Assembly: GCA_003508835.1 (NCBI GenBank)
Contig: PUFA01000068.1
Coordinates: forward strand, 2,108,001-2,172,000
From: Eonycteris spelaea
Taxonomy: Eukaryota; Chordata; Mammalia; Chiroptera; Pteropodidae
Direction of reading: 5' to 3'
DNA: 64,000 nucleotides
Of the stretch, positions 45,868 through 55,125 are shown one piece after another (the stretch's first letter is position 1; each line of letters opens with the position of its first letter). Both the position numbers and the translations under genes were made by a program. The notes under the pieces are model-generated. The model was not told the origin of the DNA and ran no database searches. It saw only the letters and a list, made by a program, of their open reading frames with translations.

Positions 45868-46476
45868 CTATACTAAGTCCTCACTTAGCATCTTCAAACT
45901 GCATTCTTGGAAACTGCGACTAATTAAATAACATATAAAGAAACCAATTTTACTATAGACTAATAGATAGAAACAAGAGTTAAGTTCCTGTGGCAAATTC
46001 CTGATTATAAAAACATCACCAAACTTCTAAATGAAGACCCAAAATCCTTTTAATATTAAACATTGAAACAAATGTAAGCTATACTTACATTTTAAAAAGA
46101 TTAATAAAAACAAATAATATAATGATTCTCCAACCCATTTATTCCAGCTCAGGGTCACAGGTGACCAGAGTCTGTCCCTTTAGCACAGGGCTCAAGGTGG
46201 AAACCCACCCGGACTGGATGTCCTTCCATCGCAGGGCACACTCACACCTACTCCCACTCAGACTGGGACAATTTAAACACACCAGTTCATCTCACAGCCA
46301 CATGTTTGAGATGTGGAGGAGAAAACCAGAGTATCTGGGGAAAACTCACTCAGACATGGGGAGAAAACGCAAACTCCACAGAGAGTGGCCTCCTCTAAGA
46401 ATTGCCTTTTTTGTTTCCTTGCCAACATTATATAATGAACAACATTGAATAAAACTGTTATGTGAGAACCTGCTGC
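45868..46476 (+). mobile_element. hAT-like non-autonomous DNA transposon, about 600 bp
   Basis: The ends are inverted relatives: left 'taagtcctcacttagc' and right 'gtgagaacctgctg', whose complement reads cagcaggttctcac. The interior includes 'aacaagagttaagttcctgt', 'acatcaccaaacttctaaat' and a core with 'ccttccatcgcagggcacac', 'acatggggagaaaacgcaaa' and 'ctccacagaga'. The core resembles sequences repeated in many vertebrate genomes, including fish. I recognise it as an old mammalian DNA element, probably hAT class, without naming the family. The 108-codon frame at 46122-46448 lies inside it. Confidence 0.6.
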
Positions 46477-46504
46477 AGAACAATGTTTAATTGTCAATCA
46501 ATAT

Positions 46505-46765
46505 TCAATGTCAGGGGAAGCCTCCTATAGAAGGGATATTCAAGCTAATTTGGCTGAGCAAAGAGAAGAGAGAAGTTGGAGAGCATTCTGGGCAAAGAGA
46601 AGAGCATTAAGAAGCACGGAAGAGCAATGCGTGCTTTAGGCACAGAAAGAAGGCAGGTGTGGCTGGGACATATAACCAGGGAAGGTTTGGGACACATGGG
46701 AGCTTGGACTGAGTTTTGAGGGATGGGAACTATTAGGAAGGCAATGAAGAAAATGGAGTAAAGAC
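46505..46765 (-). mobile_element. L2 LINE fragment
   Basis: The plus strand reads 'caggggaagcctcctataga', 'gagcattctgggcaaagaga', 'ggcaggtgtggctgggacat', the reverse complement of the L2 region just upstream of its 3'UTR. The 81-codon minus-strand frame at 46545-46790 is in L2 sense but is not recognisable as a reverse transcriptase. Confidence 0.75.
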
Positions 46766-46784
46766 AGAAAGGTGAGAATGAACA

Positions 46785-46995
46785 CAGCATTCATTCGTTC
46801 AGCTTCTACAATGTGCTCGATACTAAAGATAAGCAGTAAGTGAAAAAAGAAAATATCCCTGTCTTCACGAAATGTACATTTCTGTTGAGAAGAAAGACAA
46901 TAAGCAAGTAAACCAAGTAATTAAATACGATAATGAAAGACCTTTTTAAGTGCCACAAAGGAAGCAAGATGACATGATGGGTAATAATGAGAATG
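46785..46995 (-). mobile_element. L2 LINE 3' end (separate copy)
   Basis: 'cattcattcgttcagcttct', 'acaatgtgctcgatactaaa', 'ccctgtcttcacgaaatgta' and 'gaaagacaataagcaagtaa' are the reverse L2 3' end. Because a 3' end follows more internal L2 sequence, this must be a second copy or a rearranged one. Confidence 0.75.
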
Positions 46996-47387
46996 TTTAT
47001 AGGCCGGAAAGAGATATGGCCAATAGAATTAAAGAGGACCTATTGATCACCACGTATTGTGGCTCTGTGGGAATGGATGTGCCAAATTAGCGCCACCCTG
47101 CAGGCCAGGCAGAGGACTTTGACATCTTTAGGAGACTAAGGCTGCTTGCTTAATGGCTATCTCTATTTCCTGCCTTCTTTCTCCTTGTGATTCCTTCCCT
47201 TTTTCTATTAATATTCCTTTATTGACATCTCCAAAAGTAAATAGGAGAGGAAAGGAACATCATAGGAAAATCAACTGGTATGTTCCAGACCTGAAAGTAG
47301 AAAGAAATACTTTTGAGTTATCAGCTCCAATTTTTATTAGCTGTGGGGTCTTCTTGTTTCCTCACCTGTAATATAGCGTAATAATAT
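46996..47387. other. Unassigned stretch with a short MIR trace
   Basis: A MIR-like fragment 'cttgtttcctcacctgtaat' lies at about 47330-47385. The rest is unassigned. Confidence 0.4.
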
Positions 47388-47389
47388 CT

Positions 47390-47934
47390 GTATTAGTCAG
47401 AGGTATCCAAAGAAAAAAGAACCAATAGGATATTGTGTCTATATATATATATTATATACATACATTATGCTATGTGTGTATAATATATATTGGATATACA
47501 TACACACATTGACACAGTCTGTGTGTGTGTGTGTGTGTATAATATATTATCATACATACATATATACTATTTAGGTAGAGTGAGATTTATTTTAAGAAAC
47601 TGGCTTACATGATAGTGGGCTGGCAGGTCTAAAGCCTACAAGGTAGGGCAAGCCAACAGGCCAGAGGCCCAGGGAAGACTTGATGCTGCAGTTCAGTCTG
47701 CAAGCAGAATCCCTTCTTCCTCGAAAGCCTGTCTTTTTCTCTTACGGCCGGCCTTCAATTGATTGGATGAGGTCCACCCACGTTATGGAGGGTAACATAA
47801 CTTATTCAAAATCGACTGAGTTAAATGTTAATCACCTCTAAAAATACATTCACAGCAAAATCTAGATTGGTTTTTGAGCAAAGACTGGGCCACATAGCCC
47901 CGCCTAGTTGACATATAAAATTCACCCTCACACT
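47390..47934 (-). mobile_element. LTR-like repeat with internal (TA)n/(TG)n arrays
   Basis: The minus strand starts near 47934 with TGTGAGGGTGAATTTTATATG and 'caactaggcggggctatgtg', and the plus-strand start is 'tgtattagtcagaggtatcc'. These are the two ends of a mammalian LTR-like repeat whose right end reads as a 'ctgactaataca' motif, like MaLR LTRs. I cannot name the subfamily. TATA, ATAC and TG arrays occupy about 47438-47572, at the position where this repeat has a short TA-rich tract. Confidence 0.7.
47438..47572. repeat. Interrupted (TA)n, (TG)n and (ATAC)n arrays
   Basis: About 135 bp of alternating TA, TG and ATAC repeats, with 10 TG units near 47520-47540. It lies inside the LTR-like element. 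Confidence 0.85.
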
Positions 47935-48004
47935 ATTCCTTTACCTGTACCAAGGATGTTATCTGGATTACATTAATTAATGTACATGAATTGGGTCAAT
48001 TTGG

Positions 48005-48158
48005 GGAAGAGTACTCTCTGTCTCTAACCTCAGTTTCCTCATCTGAAAAATGCAGGTAAGACTTCTCACCTCTTAGGGTTGTGGTGAGAATTAATGAGGC
48101 AACCTAAAAAAAAAATAAGCACAGTGCCTGACATGTAGTAAATTCCCAAATATTTCCT
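48005..48158 (+). mobile_element. MIR SINE
   Basis: 'ctaacctcagtttcctcatc', 'ttagggttgtggtgagaatt' and 'agtgcctgacatgtagtaaa' are the MIR 3' half. A short A9 run interrupts it. Confidence 0.85.
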
Positions 48159-48424
48159 TTATAATTATTATTATGCTACTAGTAATAATTTTAAACACTT
48201 TATTATCAATGACTCTATTGAGTTTAAATGTCAAGGGAAAGTGTGTTTTCCTATTTCCTGCTAATTGCTGTTTATAACTAAAACTACTTCCTTCGGCTCA
48301 CAAATTAGCCTGTTTGTTCAAAATGGAGTATGATATTTTTGCTGGGCAAACTAACCTACAAGCTATATCCCACCAATCTATGCTCCAAAGCCCAAATTGA
48401 CCTTTCTAAACTCTGAATCTGATT
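48159..48424. other. Unassigned stretch
   Basis: No gene or repeat is recognised. Confidence 0.4.
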
Positions 48425-48540
48425 TATGCAGTCATTCCACAAATATTTACTTGGCACATCCTTCATGACAGACACTCGATTTTTGTGGGCTGCCGACATA
48501 CAAAGATGCTGCTCTCTGGAATTCAGTCAACTAGGGAGAT
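48425..48540 (-). mobile_element. L2 terminus
   Basis: 'cattccacaaatatttactt', 'ccgacatacaaagatgctgc' and 'ctctggaattcagtcaacta' are the reverse L2 3' end. Confidence 0.6.
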
Positions 48541-48574
48541 GAGATTGCAAACCACTATAGTGACTATTAAAGTC

Positions 48575-48735
48575 CTACTGAGTAACAAGGACTTTGCATT
48601 GATTATCTTTACTCTGACTTTATGATGTGGGAATGAGCCCATTTCACCAGATAGAACTTGATATTCGGAGAATTGGCTTGCCCAAAGAAACAAAGAAAGT
48701 AAATTCTGGAAAGTAGGAAATAAATGCTGGAACAG
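48575..48735 (-). mobile_element. MIR SINE
   Basis: The plus strand reads 'ttgattatctttactctgac', 'tgagcccatttcaccagata' and 'gaattggcttgcccaaagaa', in reverse MIR order. Confidence 0.65.
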
Positions 48736-48989
48736 GGCATTTGAACTGTTGTCTTAACTTCTACATGCCTTTCAGCTACAAAGGGATCCAGTAAGATAAA
48801 TGCTAAAAAAGAGGTTTGTAGAACCTGAATGCAGAACATTCAGGAAAAGGCTAACTCCCTGTGAGTCAGACTGCTCAACAGTGATCATACTAAAACATTT
48901 GGTTTGAAATCACCATGGACTTCGGGGATTAAAAATCCAGAAGATCAGCATGACCCACAAATATTTCCTGATAGCCCTCCATGCTTAGC

Positions 48990-49300
48990 ACTGAGCACTT
49001 CACATTTTCTTATCTATTGACCTCTGCATATCCTTCCTTGCATGCCACTTGCCAGTTTAACTAAGTTCTTCCTGTACTTCAGGATTCATTTATTTCAGAT
49101 GAGAACCCTTCCCTGACACCTTTTGCCCTATATTTTGGATTAGTTGCACTGTTTCATGTGTCTGTCATAACATGAGCATGCTGTTTTTTATTTGGTTAGA
49201 TTGGCAGCCTGCCTTACTAATATAAATCCTACAGGGAATAAAAATGTGACCTTAATTTCCATATCCCATCACTTAGCACGAAAGATGACCCAGAATATTT
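48990..49300 (+). mobile_element. L2 LINE fragment
   Basis: 'caggattcatttatttcaga', 'gagaacccttccctgacacc' and 'tgttttttatttggttagat' follow the L2 3'UTR. The stretch before it (48736-48989) is unassigned. Confidence 0.55.
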
Positions 49301-49880
49301 GATATAATTGCAAAATAAACAAATTTGCACAGATCTGTTTATGCTCATGCAATGAAATGTATATTTGAAGGCACTTCATCCTCTTCGAATTGTACCTATT
49401 CATTCCTCCTCACGCCTCCAGTGACCATGAGAGCCCCAACCCCTCCCAATCTTCGGAATCACTACTCTTATCATTATATTCTCTACTTGGTACTATTTTG
49501 TAACAGCCTTCTTCTATTTATTACAACTATGTAGTAGTCAAGGAGGTGTTCAATGTTCAAAATATGTTTAATGTTTGTCGAATTGAAATAAACTGATACT
49601 GGCATTATATGATGTAACAAATTCAGTAGGTAGTTTCCGTAGAAAAGTCAGCAATGGCTTATTTATACTGGCAAGAGGGAGCATTTTGCAGGTGCTAGAA
49701 TGTATACTGACCAAGATAACAGTACAGCTACATGAATGTACACTTATATTAAAATTCATAGAACTGCACACCAAAAAAGTCATTACTGTACTCTAATAAA
49801 AATAGAAAAAAAATCAATGTGCAGAAATTGTACATAGTGAGAATGAATATATAGAAGACAATGGTTAGATCTATATGACA
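49301..49880. other. Unassigned stretch
   Basis: No gene or confident repeat. Small frames at 49325-49534 and 49568-49783 have no known domain. Confidence 0.45.
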
Positions 49881-49884
49881 ATAA

Positions 49885-50258
49885 AACTCTGAACTATAAC
49901 CCTTGCAGCAACCAGCCCTGGAAGCCAAATCACAATCTCTGTAAGCAGCTGGCTCAGAATGGTCACACCTTGGTCAATGACTGCCACCTCTCTACCTTTT
50001 GTCTGCACTTCCAACTCAGGACCAACCAGAGCAAGCCAAACCAATTACAGGGTGCCCTGCTTCTAATTATCCCACTGCAGCTTCTCCAGCCAACAGCTGC
50101 CACTCAGGGAAAATCCAGAGACCTCCTTTTTCTTCACTATAAAGCTTTCCCATTCCCCTGCCTGCCTTTGAGTCTGTCACACACAGGGATGATGGCTGAC
50201 TCTCACTACAGCAAGCTCTGAATAAACAGTGCTTTCTTCCTTTATTTCCACAATGGTA
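49885..50258 (+). mobile_element. Solo LTR-like element with TATA box and polyadenylation signal
   Basis: A C/A-rich block is followed by TATAAA (50138-50143) and, 83 bp later, by AATAAA (50221-50226) and a T-rich stretch. This is the U3-R-U5 layout of an ERV1-type LTR. The 5' boundary and exact family are not determined. The 83-codon plus frame (49970-50221) and 66-codon minus frame overlap it and are not genes. Confidence 0.65.
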
Positions 50259-50319
50259 TGCTATCACTTGGATTAAAATAGAAGTGTGTGTATGTTTGTT
50301 TATGCATAGAATATAACTA

Positions 50320-50376
50320 AAAGGAGAGGGGGAGAGAGGGAGGGAGGAAGGAAGGAGAGAGACAGAGACAGAGAAA
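50320..50376. repeat. GA-rich low-complexity tract
   Basis: About 57 bp of almost pure purine (GGGAGA, GGAAG and AGAGAC variants). Confidence 0.85.
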
Positions 50377-50660
50377 TGGTGCTGCTTCCCAGATAGGGAA
50401 TTGGTTGTCTGGGGAATAGGGACAATCGTGCGACTAAATTCTCAGTGAGCTCCTTTTTAAACCTTTTGAATATTCCACCTCCACCAAGTCAATGAATTAA
50501 TTTTTAAATAAAAAGTGAAAGTGAAGCTCACTAAAATATGAAGACTTTAGATTATAAGGGGAACTTGTCATTGAAATTCACAAATGACTGCAAATATCTA
50601 AAAATAATTAGTTTGATTATTATATTTAGAATAAATCAGTGATAAAGTACTTAGTGAGTT
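50377..50660. other. Unassigned stretch
   Basis: No gene or repeat is recognised. Confidence 0.4.
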
Positions 50661-50668
50661 GCTTAACA

Positions 50669-50898
50669 CAGGGATCCCCAGCCCTGGGCCACGGACTGGT
50701 AGGGGTCCATGGCCTGTTAGGAACTGGGCTGCTCAGCAGGAAGTGAGCAGCGGACTAGGGAGAGCAAGCAAAGCTTCATCTGTATTTGCAGCCACTCCCC
50801 AGCACTAGCATCACTGCCCCAGCTCCACCTCAGATCATCAGTCATTAGAGTCTCATATGAACACAAGTGCCTGGTGTCAAAAAGTTTGGGGACTACTA
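50669..50898 (+). mobile_element. MER1-like hAT-Charlie MITE with 8-bp target duplication
   Basis: It starts CAGGGATCCCCAG and ends AAAGTTTGGGGACTACTA, the imperfect inverted ends of this hAT family. Internal blocks 'ggtccatggcctgttaggaa', 'agcaggaagtgagcagcgga' and 'cacctcagatcatcagtcat' match. The flanks gcttaaca (50661-50668) and gtttaaaa (50899-50906) match at 6 of 8 positions, as expected for an 8-bp hAT duplication with some decay. It has an internal deletion and no transposase. The 70-codon minus frame (50717-50929) is spurious. Confidence 0.85.
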
Positions 50899-50906
50899 GT
50901 TTAAAA

Positions 50907-51332
50907 GCTCTGATCCACTCTGACCCCATGAGTAAAATGGGGACAATAGCAGCTTAAGGCAGGGGTAGGGAGGATTGATTGCTACTTCGTATGTTAGCTC
51001 CTACCAGTACACTAAGTATATTAGCTGGGCAGGGTAACTGCTGAAGACAGTAGAACCCAACATTTATCATAACTCAGATACAATAGATGTTTCTTTCTCA
51101 CTCACGTAACAGAACAGGGATGTGAATGCGTTACAGGTGGCTCTCTTTTATGCAGTCACTCAGGAACCCAGACTGACAGAGGTCCTGCCATCCTCAACAT
51201 GTGGCTTACAAGGTCTCCCCGGGTATCGTTTCTGTCCATCCAGCTCAAATGGGGAAGGACATGGAGAACACACACAGGAGGCTTCTGTGGGCCGTGTGTG
51301 GGGCTGCGGCCTGTCACCGTCACTCATATTTA
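50907..51332. other. Unassigned stretch
   Basis: No repeat is recognised. Three overlapping frames (51122-51409) on both strands have no known domain and run into the next transposon. Confidence 0.45.
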
Positions 51333-51336
51333 TGAC

Positions 51337-51552
51337 TGCCAGATTGAGCAAATTAAAAATACAGGACAGGCATCCTATTTTTCACCAGTTAAATTGGAAT
51401 TTTAGATAAATGACATAATTTTTTTTAGTATGAGTGTATGTTTCATGTGGTATTTGGGACATATTTCTCCTAAAAAATTATGTTATTTATCTAAAATTCC
51501 AATTTTAACTGGGCATCCTGTATTTTCCCTAGGAATCCTAGGGCCACTTTTC
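51337..51552. mobile_element. MER53-like palindromic MITE
   Basis: The left arm 'ttggaattttagataaatga' (51394-51413) is mirrored by 'tgttatttatctaaaattcc' (51481-51500), and the outer 'aaatacagga' is mirrored by 'tcctgtatttt'. Each arm is about 60-70 bp, with an 18-bp insertion in the left arm. I recognise MER53 or a close relative. The transcript of either strand could fold into a long hairpin. Confidence 0.8.
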
Positions 51553-51749
51553 ATTGGTTAGAATTCAGTCACAGGCCCACATATCACTATAATGGAGGTT
51601 GGGAAACGTGGTTTAGCTGTTTCCTAAGAAGAGAGTATGGATTTTGGTAAACAACTAGTGGCCTATGCTATGGTAAGAAATGAACAAAATTTAGGTTCCT
51701 TCCCTTTCTCTACAGGTATTACAGGACTTACAGAAGTAATAGAAACATA

Positions 51750-51925
51750 GTGGTTCTCGAGCTTTGGCATTCGTGAGCAGCTTCTGAAATGATAGTTTAA
51801 AAAGTCAGTCTTCTTGCCCCAGCCTCAGCCATTCCAAATCCTTTTGAATTCTGAGACTTGAAAATTTCTTTTTAACCAATGCCTAGGTATCTCTATTGCA
51901 GGCAGGAAACACACGTTGAGCTCTT
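51750..51925 (+). mobile_element. MER5-like hAT-Charlie MITE
   Basis: It begins 'agtggttctcgagctttggc' and ends with 'gttgagctcttgggaacta', the two inverted ends of the MER5/Charlie group. 'ctaggtatctctattgcagg' matches the internal block. Confidence 0.7.
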
Positions 51926-51934
51926 GGGAACTAA

Positions 51935-52858
51935 AATGTATATTAAAAAAAAAAAATAGGGAAGTCATCACGATTTGAAATATGGCAGTCTGTGGTAGAG
52001 CACAAGCCTGAGATTTTGCATCACAATAGCGGCAGGCGTCGTTTCCAGCCCACTTGTGTGTGTGTGCAGGAGACTGACTTGGAACACTGGCCTTGAACTT
52101 TGGTTAGTGAGCACAACTCAAACACCTGCCAAAAGAGGCTCCGCGCAAGTTCTGCCGCTTAGAACAATTCCTCAGCAGACTACAAAAAACAAAAAGCAAG
52201 AAGACAGTGACACAATGCGGGAGCCTTTCGTCAAAGTCAGGCAGCCTGGCACAGTCTCCTCTCGGCACTGCTTATCAAACCTCTGGGGCGAGCAGCGCAT
52301 CTGGTGTGGACTCTAATAAGCTGCCTCCTTTTGGAGTGATTCGACTTGCTGCTAAACGGACTGCTGTCTCAGACAATTTTTAAAAATGCAAGAATTTTTT
52401 TTTTTAACAAATCCTCTTGTAATGGTTGAAATCCCAGCATTCATTCGTATGCATTATGAGAGCTGGCACCCCTAGCTCACGGTACTGGTAATAAAATTGA
52501 CAATCTGCTACAACAGAACTCATGCAGGTGTTATTAACTTTAACTGAATTGATCGCAACTAGATCACTGTCAGAGATGATGTGGTAACAATTGATTTTTT
52601 CCAGCTCTCAGAGAATTATCAGTTTACTTATTTCCATTTCTCCACAGTCTTTTTTCTCTTTTGTGTGAAGGTTTATGGCAGCCTTTCTTTCTTCTTGCTT
52701 TCCTCATTTCAATTTGTAAACAGTAAGCCTTCAAGCACAATATTTAGGGAGGGATAGCAATGCAACTTAGTAGCTTCAAAAACAACTCATCCAAGCCCAC
52801 AAATTTGACAGCTGTGGATGACGTTGAAATGGGCATCAAGAAAGAAGGGCAACTCTTG
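51935..52858. other. Unassigned, repeat-free block; possible conserved non-coding DNA
   Basis: About 900 bp without any repeat that I recognise, sitting between old transposons. The section 52120-52620 has more CpG dinucleotides than its surroundings and a varied, non-repetitive sequence. An 86-codon frame (52056-52316) has no known domain. An A12 run (51944-51955) and T11 run (52396-52406) are present. Function is unknown; see findings. Confidence 0.4.
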
Positions 52859-52861
52859 GAA

Positions 52862-53212
52862 CATGATGCATTTCAACCGTGTGTCCTTCCAAAGTACATA
52901 TGTTAAAGCTCTAACCCCCAATGTGACTGTACTTGGAGGGAGGTCCTTAAAAGAGGTAATTAAAGCTAAATGGAGTATAATGGTGGGACCAGTATCCGTA
53001 CATGAAGAAGAAGACACACAGAGGAAAAGCCACGTGAGGACACAGCGGGAAGGCAGCCAAATGCAGCTAAGGAGAGAGGCGGGAGAAACCAAACCTGCCA
53101 ACACCTAACCTCAGACTTCCAGCCTTGGGAACTATGAGAAAATGAATTTCTGTTGTTCAAGCCACTCAATGGGTGATATTTTGTTATGACAGCCTGGGCT
53201 GATTAAAGCACC
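52862..53212 (+). mobile_element. MLT1-type MaLR solo LTR
   Basis: 'gtgtgtccttccaaagtaca', 'cccaatgtgactgtacttgg', 'aaaagccacgtgaggacaca', 'ctcagacttccagccttggg' and 'atgaatttctgttgttcaag' match MLT1 in order, ending in 'ctgattaaagca'. The open frames on both strands here (52787-53169) are artefacts of the LTR. Confidence 0.9.
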
Positions 53213-53445
53213 CACCTACCCAGTCCCCTTTGAGGAGTACTGTGCAACAGGGCTTCCAAACGGGCTTGCAAAGAGTGTACCTTTTCTCTCAGCATCAAGG
53301 TGAATCAAGGCACCAAGATGCATATTCCAGGCAGGCACACCTTGCTCCTCACACTTAGATGTGCACCTCCCTTCCCCTCTGTACTCACCTAAGCTGTATC
53401 AAGAGCCAGTGCAGAAACACAGGCCTTACAGGGAAGGGTGGAGTA
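53213..53445. other. Unassigned stretch
   Basis: No gene or repeat is recognised. Confidence 0.4.
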
Positions 53446-53447
53446 TG

Positions 53448-53540
53448 GGCACTGTGACCTTGGACAGTGAAGCTCTACGAACTTCCGCGTTATTATCTGG
53501 ACAATAGTGACAGTAACATCTGCTTCTGAGATGGGTACAA
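53448..53540 (+). mobile_element. MIR SINE fragment
   Basis: 'cactgtgaccttggacagtg' and 'ttatctggacaatagtgaca' resemble the MIR core. The following 370 bp (53541-53909) are unassigned AT-rich sequence. Confidence 0.5.
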
Positions 53541-53909
53541 TGATCTCCATTATGATGTATTCATAATATATATGAAAGTATTTTGTACAATATAAAGTAC
53601 AAAATTAACAACTTATAACAGGCATAACAAGGCTTTGATGGTCGAGGGTTATAAAAGTCATTCTATTTGTTACCTGAGACAAATACTTCAGCACTTTATA
53701 TTTAAACTGGTGACTATCTATGGGAGAAAAAAATCAGCTCTTCTACCAGCTAGAAATTATATTAATATTAACAAAACCAGTAAGTCAGTGGCTCTGTGCC
53801 AACAAGAAGTATAAGTTAAAGAGTGATTCCTGAAGATGGGAGAATAAACAGGGCCTATTACAAATGAGGAAAAGTATGAGGAAAAGTCAGGGAAGCGGAG
53901 TCCCTACAG

Positions 53910-54065
53910 CAGGGTTCTGAACTCAGGAAGGCCTGAGTCTGATTCCCCTTTTTATCTTTTCTCACAAACTATGTATTGTGAGCAAGTTATTCAATCTTCC
54001 TTAGCCTTATAGATTTATTGAAGGTTAAATGAAATAAATATGTGTATGATAGTACCTTTTGTATA
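53910..54065 (+). mobile_element. MIR SINE
   Basis: 'gcctgagtctgattcccctt', 'gtgagcaagttattcaatct' and 'tccttagccttatagattta' follow MIR order. Confidence 0.75.
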
Positions 54066-54084
54066 AGAAATGCATATATTTTTT

Positions 54085-54175
54085 TTTGTCCTGGTTCTAC
54101 CAATAATTCACTGTGTGACCTTAAACTCACCCTTTTTAAGGCCCTGTTTTCTCACCTGGATACTACAACTTCCTT
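54085..54175 (+). mobile_element. Second MIR SINE, directly adjacent
   Basis: 'tcctggttctaccaataatt', 'cactgtgtgaccttaaactc' and 'ccctgttttctcacctggat' repeat the same MIR region, so this is a second copy in the same orientation only 20 bp away. Confidence 0.75.
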
Positions 54176-54384
54176 CTAACATGCTATAATTTTAAAATAA
54201 TGACCATGTGCCTCTATCACAGGCTGATAAATCATTCAGATTTCTTACACAATTGTGAAACAAAAGAAGACTTAAAAAAAAAGGAAAACAGTTTATCTGA
54301 AAACGGCTCTCCATAAAGTACTACATAGAATTATAAATGGAAAACTGTGTCTCATGCATCCCTTTCCTCTAGACCAATTGATTA

Positions 54385-54495
54385 CTTAAAAATATTTATA
54401 ATGTACCTACTACGTGCAGAGCATGGTTCTAGAAGTTAGGAATACCACAGAGGCAAGTTTATATGGTAGAACTATAGAGCTTATAGCAACAGTGC
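54385..54495 (-). mobile_element. L2 terminus
   Basis: 'ataatgtacctactacgtgc', 'agagcatggttctagaagtt' and 'aggaataccacagaggcaag' are the reverse L2 3' end. Confidence 0.6.
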
Positions 54496-54830
54496 TGTTT
54501 GGTGCAGGTGCAAAGGACTTGAGGATAGATTTGACAAGAGCAAGCTCAGCATTGAGAGGTTAAATTACACAGTTGTATGTCACTGTCTAATATTTATGAA
54601 GTGGAACAATCCAAATGAGCAAAGCTCCACTGGTGTGGGGTTATCAGCAATAGAGCCAAAGCTACCTCAGCCCCTATCCTGGTCCTGGTGAGGGGGCTGG
54701 GAAAACCCCTCTGACCACATTGCTCTCAGCCAAGCACATTGACAAAGGTTACTCAAGGTTCGTCCTTCCTTAACTTCCAAAACCCCTGTTTCTGAAGCCA
54801 CAACCAGGCCAGGAGGTCAGGCAATGAAAT
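54496..54830. other. Unassigned stretch
   Basis: No gene or repeat is recognised. Confidence 0.4.
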
Positions 54831-54831
54831 C

Positions 54832-54897
54832 TTTCTCAATCTCTTGATCTCAATCTCTCGATCACTCAACCTTTCAATCTCTCTCAATCTCCTCCCC
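54832..54897. repeat. Degenerate (TCTCAATC)n tandem array
   Basis: About seven imperfect units of the form tctcaatc/tctcgatc. The sequence changes into C-rich and then GA repeats on its right. Confidence 0.8.
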
Positions 54898-54926
54898 CAC
54901 CCCATCCATCCCTTCCTGTCTCCCTC

Positions 54927-54928
<2 letters not shown>

Positions 54929-55020
<92 letters not shown>

Positions 55021-55030
55021 TGTGTGTGTT
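54929..55030. repeat. Compound (GA)32(GT)n microsatellite, about 100 bp
   Basis: Thirty-two pure GA units (54929-54992) pass directly into GT units interrupted by one extra T near 55021. Confidence 0.98.
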
Positions 55031-55125
55031 CTCACCTGTAAAATGAGACCTACTTCGCAGGTTTTTCTAAAATAAAATTAGATAATATATATTGAAATGT
55101 TTATAGAAGCTGCACAAATACTAAC
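55031..55125 (+). mobile_element. MIR SINE 3' part
   Basis: 'ctcacctgtaaaatgagacc', 'tagaagctgcacaaatacta' follow the MIR 3' half. It starts exactly where the microsatellite ends, so the array replaced or displaced the MIR 5' half. Confidence 0.65.
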
